A stretch of DNA of 64,000 nt from Mycobacterium malmoense (lineage in GTDB: Bacteria; Actinomycetota; Actinomycetes; Mycobacteriales; Mycobacteriaceae): the NCBI RefSeq assembly GCF_019645855.1, contig NZ_CP080999.1, positions 1,798,001 through 1,862,000 on the forward strand, in the 5' to 3' direction. This document shows, in pieces, positions 58,154 to 64,000 of this stretch; position 1 is the stretch's first letter, and each line of letters begins with the position of its first letter. Position numbers and translations under genes: made by a program. The notes under the pieces were generated by a model that saw only the letters and a program-made list of their open reading frames with translations, was not told the origin of the DNA and searched no databases.

Positions 58154-59389
58154 GTGTCCATTCGGACCCCCAGGTTGACCGCCGCGCAAGCGCGGCGGAT
58201 AGCCGTTGCGGCCCAAGGGTTTAACGAGCCCAAACCGGCCGGGCCGATCACCCGTTCGCATCTCAAGCGGCTGATCTCGAGAATCCAAGTGCTGCAACTG
58301 GATTCGGTATCCGTGGCGGTGCGCGCCCACTACGCGCCGGTGTTCAGCCGGCTCGGCCCGTACGACCGCGACGTGCTGGACCGCGCCGCCTGGGACCACA
58401 CCGCTCGCGCACCGCGGCTGCTGGTCGAATACTGGGCGCACGAGGCCGCGCTGATGGCCGTCGACGACTGGCCGCTGCTGCGCTGGCGGATGCGCCAGTA
58501 CACCCACGGCCGCTGGGGCACCCACATCGTCAGGGCCAACCCGGAGCTTGCCGACAAGATCGTCGCCGCCGTCGCCGAACTCGGGCCCAGCACCGCCGGG
58601 CAGATCGAGGCGCATCTGGCCGCCGAGCCGCGTGGGCCGAGGGGAAGCTGGTGGGGCAGCCGCAGCGACACCAAGTGGGTCGCCGAGGCGCTGTTCGCCT
58701 CCGGTGTGCTCACCACCGCCACCCGGGTGGGCTTCGCCCGGCACTACGACCTGGTGGAGCGGGTGTTGCCGCCGAGCGTGCTGGCCCGCGAGGTCGACGA
58801 CGACGAGGCCGTCCGCGAGCTCACGCTGCGGGCCGCCACCGCGCTGGGTGTGGGCACCGAGGCCGACATCCGCGACTACTTCCGGCTGTCGGCCCAGCAG
58901 GTCAAGCCCGCCATCGCCGACCTGCTGGCCGCCGGGGAGGTCGAGCGGGTCGACGTCGACGGCTGGCCCGCGCCGGCGTATCTGCGGGCCGGCCGGGCGG
59001 TGCCACGCCGGGATCGCGGCACCGCGCTGCTGTGTCCGTTTGACCCGTTGATCTTCTTCCGGCCCCGGGTCGAGCGGCTGTTCGATTTCCACTACCGCAT
59101 CGAGATCTACACCCCGGCGGCCAAACGCCAGTACGGCTACTACGTGTGGCCGCTGCTGCTGGACGGCCAGTTGGTCGCGCGGGTCGACCTCAAGGCCGAC
59201 CGGGCCACCAACACGTTGCGCGTTGTGGGCGCCTTCGGGGAGCCGGACCAGCCGAAAGCGCGCGTTGCCGCGGCGCTTTCCGGCGAACTGGAGTCGATGG
59301 CGTCGTGGCTGGGGCTAGGCGATGTCACCGTGTCGAGCCGGGGCGATCTGGCCGCCGAGCTCCGCGCGGCCGTCAAGCGGGCCGGCTGA
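58154..59389 (+). CDS. YcaQ/AlkX-type winged-helix DNA glycosylase
   Basis: A 411-residue HTH_42 family protein. Members unhook interstrand crosslinks or remove N7-alkylated bases. The catalytic QxD motif is Gln48-Leu-Asp50 in VLQLDSVSVAVRAHYAPVF, as in E. coli YcaQ and unlike the QxQ of Streptomyces AlkZ. Several winged-helix domains follow, and WAHEAALMA and PFDPLIFFRPR are characteristic. It shares a TGATG overlap with hsdM, so a DNA-repair gene and a DNA-methylation system are cotranscribed. Confidence 0.88.
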   Translation: MSIRTPRLTAAQARRIAVAAQGFNEPKPAGPITRSHLKRLISRIQVLQLDSVSVAVRAHYAPVFSRLGPYDRDVLDRAAWDHTARAPRLLVEYWAHEAALMAVDDWPLLRWRMRQYTHGRWGTHIVRANPELADKIVAAVAELGPSTAGQIEAHLAAEPRGPRGSWWGSRSDTKWVAEALFASGVLTTATRVGFARHYDLVERVLPPSVLAREVDDDEAVRELTLRAATALGVGTEADIRDYFRLSAQQVKPAIADLLAAGEVERVDVDGWPAPAYLRAGRAVPRRDRGTALLCPFDPLIFFRPRVERLFDFHYRIEIYTPAAKRQYGYYVWPLLLDGQLVARVDLKADRATNTLRVVGAFGEPDQPKARVAAALSGELESMASWLGLGDVTVSSRGDLAAELRAAVKRAG

Positions 59390-60789
59390 TGACGCCGTCG
59401 ACGACGAAAGAGCTCAAGGCCACGCTCTGGAAGGCGGCGAACAAGCTGCGCGGCTCGCTGTCGGCCGGCCAGTACAAGGACGTCGTCCTCGGTTTGGTGT
59501 TCCTCAAATACGCCTCCGAGAAGCACTGGAAGTCGTTGGCGGACAATGCCAAAGCCGACGACATCGGTCGGCTGATCGACGACGCGACGGATGCCGTGAT
59601 GGCGGCCAACCCCGCGCTGGCCGGAACGTTGCCACGACTCTACGGAAGTCTTGACCAGCGCCGGCTCGGCGAGCTCATCGAGCTGCTCGACAACGCGCGA
59701 CTCGGCGAGGGTGGCCACCGCGCGCGGGACCTGATGGGCGAGGTATACGAGTACTTCCTGGGCAATTTCGCCCGCGCGGAGGGACGGCGGGGCGGCGAAT
59801 TCTTCACCCCGCCCAGCGTCGTGCGGGTGATCGTCGAGGTCCTCGAACCGTCGAGCGGGCGGGTGTACGACCCGTGCTGCGGATCGGGCGGAATGTTCGT
59901 GCGGACCGAACAATTCGTCGCCGAGCGCGACGGCGATCCCGCCGAAGTCACGATCTACGGGCAGGAGAGCGTCGAGCAGACCTGGCGGATGGCGAAGATG
60001 AACCTCGCGATCCACGGCATCGACAACGCGGGTCTCGCCCGGGGCGACACGTTCGCCAACGACCGCCACGCCGGCATCCAGATGGACTACGTGATGGCCA
60101 ATCCTCCGTTCAACATTAGGGATTGGGCCCGCGACGAACGAGACCCGCGCTGGCGCTTCGGCGTTCCGCCCGCCACCAACGCGAACTACGCCTGGATCCA
60201 GCACATCCTGTCCAAGCTGGCACCGGGCGGCAAGGCCGGCGTGGTGATGGCCAACGGCTCGATGTCGTCGAATACGGGCGGAGAGGGCGATATTCGCGCG
60301 CGGATCGTCGAGGCGGACCTGGTGTCGTGCATGGTCGCCCTGCCCGGACAGCTGTTTCGCAGCACCGGAATTCCGGTGTGCCTGTGGTTCTTCGCCACCG
60401 ACAAGGCCGGCCGGTCGGGCCAGGTGTTGTTCATCGACGCCCGCCGGCTCGGTCACCTGGTCACCCGCGCCGAGCGCGCGCTGACGAACGAGGACGTCGT
60501 CCGCATCGGCGACACCTACCACGCGTGGTGCGCATCGGACTCTGCCGTCGCGAAAGGCCTTGCTTACCAGGATATTCCGGGGTTCTGCAAATCCGCGTCG
60601 CTGGACGACATCGCGGCGGCGGGCTACACGCTCACGCCGGGGCGGTACGTGGGTGCGCCCGACGGCGAGGACGACGGGGAGCCGGCCGGGGCGAAGATCG
60701 CGCGGCTGACCGACGACCTGCTCGCGGCCCTCGACGAATCCGCGCGATTGGAAAAGGTTGTGCGCGACCAGGTGGGGCGCCTGCGGTGA
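59389..60789 (+). CDS. hsdM: Type I restriction-modification methylase subunit
   Basis: A 466-residue N6-adenine methyltransferase subunit. ATG 59389 overlaps the ycaQ stop. The N-terminal helical domain ends near residue 130 (AEGRRGGEFFTPPSVVR). SAM motif I DPCCGSGGMF starts at Asp161, and motif IV NPPF is at 238-241. NYAWIQHILSKLAPGGKAGVVMANG follows. The C-terminal tail binds HsdS. Corresponds to Rv2756c. Its stop overlaps hsdS (GTGA). Confidence 0.94.
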   Translation: MTPSTTKELKATLWKAANKLRGSLSAGQYKDVVLGLVFLKYASEKHWKSLADNAKADDIGRLIDDATDAVMAANPALAGTLPRLYGSLDQRRLGELIELLDNARLGEGGHRARDLMGEVYEYFLGNFARAEGRRGGEFFTPPSVVRVIVEVLEPSSGRVYDPCCGSGGMFVRTEQFVAERDGDPAEVTIYGQESVEQTWRMAKMNLAIHGIDNAGLARGDTFANDRHAGIQMDYVMANPPFNIRDWARDERDPRWRFGVPPATNANYAWIQHILSKLAPGGKAGVVMANGSMSSNTGGEGDIRARIVEADLVSCMVALPGQLFRSTGIPVCLWFFATDKAGRSGQVLFIDARRLGHLVTRAERALTNEDVVRIGDTYHAWCASDSAVAKGLAYQDIPGFCKSASLDDIAAAGYTLTPGRYVGAPDGEDDGEPAGAKIARLTDDLLAALDESARLEKVVRDQVGRLR

Positions 60790-61835
60790 AGGTCAAACTC
60801 GGTGACCATCTGGACTTCCGCAACGGCAGCGGCTTGCCCGGACGAGTGTCGGACGGGCGCTTTCGCGTCTACGGCGCCAACGGGCCGATCGGCTATGCCG
60901 CACAACACAACGCGAGCGGACCGCTGATCGTCGTCGGGCGCGTCGGATCGCATTGCGGCAGCGTGCGGTACAGCGAGTCCGATGTCTGGGTCACCGACAA
61001 CGCGCTGGTGTGCCGGGCCAAGGACCCGCACGAGACGCGGTATTGGTACTACGCGCTGCACACCTGTGGACTGGGCGATCACCATGCCGGATCGGGACAG
61101 CCGCTGCTCAATCAGCGAATTCTCCGCGACGTTCCCGTCTGGACCGTCGCGGCCGGTGAACGCCGGCGGATTGCCGAGTTGCTCGGGGCCCTCGACGACA
61201 AAATAGCCGCCAACGAACGCGTGATCGAGGCCGCCGAGGCCCTGATGATCGTCGTCGTCGAGTCGGTCTCCGATGACGCGCCACTGTCCAGCCTGGCGAG
61301 CCGGTCGACGGCATGTGCGCACCCCGACGAATTCGACGACGTCGTCGCCCACTTCAGCCTTCCGGCGTTCGACGACGGCACACGACCCCGGCTCGTCGCC
61401 GGTGGCTCGGTGAAGAGCGGCAAATTCCACCTGTCGGAGCCGTGCGTCTTGTTCGCGAAGCTGAATCCCCGAATCCCGCGCATCTGGAACGTGGCCACCC
61501 TGCCGTCCCAAATGGCGTTGGCCAGCACGGAATTCGTCGTGCTGAGGCCGGCCGGCGTCGACACGTCGGCACTATGGTCGGCGCTGCGCCAACGTGACGT
61601 CCTGGAAACGCTGCAGCAGCGGGCCGGCGGGACCTCGGGGAGTCATCAGCGGATCCAACCGCGTGACCTACTCGAGGTCCGGGTCCGCGACGTCCGGCGG
61701 TTGACCCCCGCGGCCTCGCAGGAAATCACCGGCCTGGGCGCCCTGTGCCACGCGCGACGCGCCGAATCCGCGCGTTTGTCCGCCCTCCGCGACGCCCTGA
61801 TCCCGCCGCTGATCTCGGGCAAGGTTCGTATATAG
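60786..61835 (+). CDS. hsdS: Type I restriction-modification specificity subunit
   Basis: A 349-residue subunit. GTG 60786 gives VKVKLGDHLDFRNGSGLPG. Target-recognition domain 1 is about residues 1-125; the first conserved spacer helix is RRIAELLGALDDKIAANERVIEAAEAL; domain 2 is about 165-300; the second spacer is ARRAESARLSALRDALIPPLIS. The intact two-domain form differs from M. tuberculosis, where a full hsdS (Rv2761c) and a fragment (Rv2755c) are separate as remembered. No hsdR follows, so this is likely an orphan methyltransferase. Confidence 0.9.
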   Translation: MKVKLGDHLDFRNGSGLPGRVSDGRFRVYGANGPIGYAAQHNASGPLIVVGRVGSHCGSVRYSESDVWVTDNALVCRAKDPHETRYWYYALHTCGLGDHHAGSGQPLLNQRILRDVPVWTVAAGERRRIAELLGALDDKIAANERVIEAAEALMIVVVESVSDDAPLSSLASRSTACAHPDEFDDVVAHFSLPAFDDGTRPRLVAGGSVKSGKFHLSEPCVLFAKLNPRIPRIWNVATLPSQMALASTEFVVLRPAGVDTSALWSALRQRDVLETLQQRAGGTSGSHQRIQPRDLLEVRVRDVRRLTPAASQEITGLGALCHARRAESARLSALRDALIPPLISGKVRI

Positions 61836-61914
61836 CGCGGCGCTCTATGTGGGCCCCGGGACTGGCCCGCCGGGCCGAACTCGTCTGATGGCACGCCGCG
61901 CGCCGTCGCCGCGT

Positions 61915-61920
61915 TAAAGT
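61915..61920 (+). promoter_or_regulatory. Candidate -10 box TAAAGT of thyX
   Basis: TAAAGT ends 7 nt before GTG 61928. The other possible start at 61919 overlaps this box, so 61928 is favoured. Confidence 0.5.
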
Positions 61921-61927
61921 GAGCGCC

Positions 61928-62680
61928 GTGGCCCAGACCGCGCCGCTACGCGTGCAATTGATCGCCAAGACCGAGTTCCTGGCGCCGCCGGACGTGCCGT
62001 GGACCACCGACGCCGACGGCGGCCCCGCGCTGGTCGAGTTCGCCGGCCGGGCCTGCTACCAGAGCTGGTCGAAGCCCAATCCCAAGACCGCGACCAACGC
62101 CGGCTACATCAAGCACATCATCGACGTCGGCCACTTCTCGGTGCTCGAGCACGCGAGCGTGTCGTTCTACATCACCGGCATCTCGCGATCGTGCACCCAT
62201 GAGCTGATCCGGCATCGGCACTTCTCCTACTCGCAGTTGTCGCAGCGCTACGTGCCGGAAAACGACTCGCGGGTCGTCGTGCCGCCGGGCATGGACGACG
62301 ACCCCGAACTGCGGCAAATCCTCACCGCGGCGGCCGATGCCAGCCGCGCCACCTACGCCGAGCTGCTGGCCAAGCTGGAAGCCAAGTTCGCCGGCGAGCC
62401 CAGCGCGGTGTTGAGGCGCAAGCAGGCCCGTCAGGCCGCCCGCGCGGTGCTGCCCAACGCCACCGAGACCCGCATCGTCGTGACCGGCAACTACCGGGCG
62501 TGGCGGCACTTCATCGCCATGCGGGCCAGCGAGCACGCCGACGTGGAAATCCGGCGACTGGCCATCGAGTGCCTGCGCCAGCTCGCCGGCATGGCACCCG
62601 CGGTGTTCGCCGACTTCGAAATCTCCAGGCTGGCCGACGGCACCGAGGTCGCCACCAGCCCGTTGGCCACCGAGGCCTAA
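61928..62680 (+). CDS. thyX: Flavin-dependent thymidylate synthase
   Basis: A 250-residue FAD enzyme that makes dTMP directly to tetrahydrofolate, using NADPH, unlike ThyA. The signature RHRHFSYSQLS has Arg95, His96, Arg97 and Ser105; other motifs are GHFSVLEHASVSFY and NYRAWRHFIAMRAS. The start GTG 61928 gives VAQTAPLRV and the M. tuberculosis length. Both ThyA and ThyX are encoded within 7 kb here. Confidence 0.96.
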   Translation: MAQTAPLRVQLIAKTEFLAPPDVPWTTDADGGPALVEFAGRACYQSWSKPNPKTATNAGYIKHIIDVGHFSVLEHASVSFYITGISRSCTHELIRHRHFSYSQLSQRYVPENDSRVVVPPGMDDDPELRQILTAAADASRATYAELLAKLEAKFAGEPSAVLRRKQARQAARAVLPNATETRIVVTGNYRAWRHFIAMRASEHADVEIRRLAIECLRQLAGMAPAVFADFEISRLADGTEVATSPLATEA

Positions 62681-62698
62681 GGCGCGCCCCGGCGCCCT

Positions 62699-62761
62699 CG
62701 CGAGCGTGCGCAGATGTACAGCCCACGCGGCGTGTCGCTGGACAAACACGCACACTCGCGG
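62699..62761. repeat. Intergenic palindromic repeat, family A, copy 3 (inverted)
   Basis: The reverse complement reads CGCGAGTGTGCGTGTTTGTC, then CAGCGACACGCCGCG, matching the other family A copies. It sits just upstream of the dapA promoter. Confidence 0.8.
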
Positions 62762-62790
62762 AGGTGCTCAGTGCCCTTGGGGGCGCCAGG

Positions 62791-62796
62791 TAACCT
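62791..62796 (+). promoter_or_regulatory. Candidate -10 box TAACCT of dapA
   Basis: TAACCT ends 7 nt before GTG 62804, supporting that start as leaderless. Confidence 0.5.
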
Positions 62797-62803
62797 GAAG
62801 ACC

Positions 62804-63706
62804 GTGACTACGGTCGGATTCGACGTCCCCGCACGGTTGGGAACCCTGCTGACGGCGATGGTGACACCCTTTGGCGCCGACGGCTCCCTTGACACGACCG
62901 GCGCCGCGCAACTGGCGAACCACCTGGTGGACGCCGGGTGCGACGGCCTGGTGGTCTCGGGGACCACCGGCGAGTCGCCGACCACCACCGACGACGAGAA
63001 ACGCGAGCTGCTGCGCGTGGTGCTGGAGGCGGTGGGTGACCGGGCCCGCGTCATCGCCGGCGCCGGCACCTACGACACCGCCCACAGCGTCCGGCTGGCC
63101 AAGGCCGCCGCGGCCGAGGGCGCGCACGGGCTGCTGGTGGTCACGCCGTACTACTCGAAGCCGCCGCAGACCGGGCTGATCGCGCATTTCACCGCCGTCG
63201 CCGACGCGACCGCGCTGCCGGTGCTGCTCTACGACATCCCCGGGCGTTCGGTCGTGCCGATCGAAACCGGCACCATCCGCGCGCTGGCCAAGCACCCCAA
63301 CATCGTCGGCGTCAAGGACGCCAAGGGCGACCTGCACAGCGGCGGCCAGATCATGGCCGAAACCGGTCTGGCCTACTACTCCGGCGACGACGCGCTGAAC
63401 CTGCCGTGGCTGGCGATGGGCGCCACCGGCTTCATCAGCGTCATTTCTCATCTGGCGGCGGGCCAGCTGCGAGAGTTGTTGTCCGCCTTCGGTTCCGGCG
63501 ACATCGCCACCGCCCGGAAGATCAACGTCAACCTCGGCCCGCTCTGCAACGCGATGGCGCGCGTGGGCGGGGTGACCATGTCCAAGGCGGGTCTGCGCCT
63601 ACAGGGTGTCGACGCCGGTGACCCCCGGTTGCCGCAGATGCCGGCGACGCCCGAGCAGATCGATGCGCTGGCCGCCGACATGCGCGCGGCCTCCGCGCTT
63701 CGGTGA
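62804..63706 (+). CDS. dapA: 4-Hydroxy-tetrahydrodipicolinate synthase
   Basis: A 300-residue TIM-barrel lyase that condenses pyruvate with aspartate semialdehyde, first step of the diaminopimelate branch. GTG 62804 gives VTTVGFDVPARLG. Schiff-base Lys171 lies in GVKDAKGDL; Tyr143 in LLYDIPGRS; Thr54/Thr55 in SGTTGESPT. Corresponds to Rv2753c with equal length. DapB is at 45069. RNase J follows 18 bp on. Confidence 0.97.
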   Translation: MTTVGFDVPARLGTLLTAMVTPFGADGSLDTTGAAQLANHLVDAGCDGLVVSGTTGESPTTTDDEKRELLRVVLEAVGDRARVIAGAGTYDTAHSVRLAKAAAAEGAHGLLVVTPYYSKPPQTGLIAHFTAVADATALPVLLYDIPGRSVVPIETGTIRALAKHPNIVGVKDAKGDLHSGGQIMAETGLAYYSGDDALNLPWLAMGATGFISVISHLAAGQLRELLSAFGSGDIATARKINVNLGPLCNAMARVGGVTMSKAGLRLQGVDAGDPRLPQMPATPEQIDALAADMRAASALR

Positions 63707-63724
63707 CCCAAGGCTGAGCCACAC

Positions 63725-64000
63725 GTGAACGAAGACCTCGTCCCACCCGGTCCGCTGACTCCGGGTGGCCTGCGGGTCACCGCGCTGGGTGGCATCGGCG
63801 AAATCGGCCGCAATATGACGGTTTTCGAGCACCTGGGCCGGTTGCTGATCATCGACTGCGGGGTGATGTTTCCCACGCACGACGAGCCCGGCGTCGACCT
63901 CATCCTGCCGGACCTGCGCCACATCGAGGACCGGCTCGACGACATCGAGGCGTTGGTGCTAACCCACGCGCACGAGGACCACATCGGGGCGATTCCGTTC
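63725..64000 (+). CDS. rnj: RNase J, N-terminal part (3' end outside window)
   Basis: The first 92 residues of a metallo-beta-lactamase ribonuclease with exo- and endonuclease activity in RNA maturation and decay (Rv2752c). GTG 63725 gives VNEDLVPPGPL. LGGIGEIGRNMTVFEHLG and DCGVMFP are the first conserved parts; the zinc motif HxHxDH is in LTHAHEDHIGAIPF at the window end. Confidence 0.95.
   Translation, partial: MNEDLVPPGPLTPGGLRVTALGGIGEIGRNMTVFEHLGRLLIIDCGVMFPTHDEPGVDLILPDLRHIEDRLDDIEALVLTHAHEDHIGAIPF

Noticed and set aside
1..64000. CRISPR arrays, rRNA or tRNA genes
   Set aside because: No regularly spaced direct repeats and no T-loop or rRNA-like sequence was found by eye on either strand.

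Overview
The window is chromosomal DNA from a slow-growing Mycobacterium, most likely of the M. avium complex. The evidence is very high GC, frequent GTG starts and abundant ATGA/GTGA stop-start overlaps. Gene content and order also follow, from memory, the M. tuberculosis block Rv2852c to Rv2752c read in reverse. Locus names quoted here are recalled from knowledge of that genome; no search was run.

Layout. 1-9938: end of mqo, an acetyltransferase, cobalamin/sirohaem genes (chelatase-like bchD, cobO, cobB, cysG), efflux pump efpA and proS. 9943-18004: two divergent cell-envelope/ferritin-like genes, then the transcription-translation operon rimP-nusA-ylxR-infB-rbfA-nrnA. 18001-22321: secreted proteins, echA16, a DUF1802 protein and a CocE-type hydrolase. 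22504-29666: pptH-pptT-truB, ltp1-fadE21, manganese regulator sirR (mntR type) and ribF. 29785-36208: rpsO, a structured leader, gpsI, pepR, a nitronate monooxygenase and ald. 36295-43395: accessory oxidative metabolism, comprising a diiron-like protein, an alpha/beta-hydrolase-SDR fusion, a flavin/2Fe-2S reductase, a TetR regulator, a Rieske oxygenase and a DapB-like dehydrogenase. 43396-45068: a decayed island with an HNH remnant, a toxin-antitoxin-like pair and a UPF0158 remnant. 45069-49543: dapB and small redox/regulatory genes. 49544-51943: a lower-GC stretch with a secreted PE-like protein and a Gly/Cys-rich repeat protein. 52068-58108: SDR, a paired acyl-CoA dehydrogenase, dienelactone hydrolase, thyA-dfrA and a DivIVA-like protein. 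58154-64000: YcaQ-type glycosylase, hsdM-hsdS without hsdR, thyX, dapA and the start of RNase J.

Functional links. bchD/cobO/cobB/cysG serve tetrapyrrole/B12 synthesis. thyA, thyX and dfrA serve thymidylate/folate. dapB and dapA are two steps of diaminopimelate/lysine synthesis. pptH and pptT oppose each other in carrier-protein phosphopantetheinylation. The most notable extra structures are several intergenic hairpin repeat families, some with copies in both orientations; a series of TANNNT -10 boxes placed 5-8 nt before start codons, which suggests leaderless transcription; twin palindromes in a MarR intergenic region; and a candidate new toxin-antitoxin pair. Compared with M. tuberculosis as I remember it, dinF-ugp, the CRISPR-Cas block, lppU, aldR and hsdR-like genes are missing from the expected positions.
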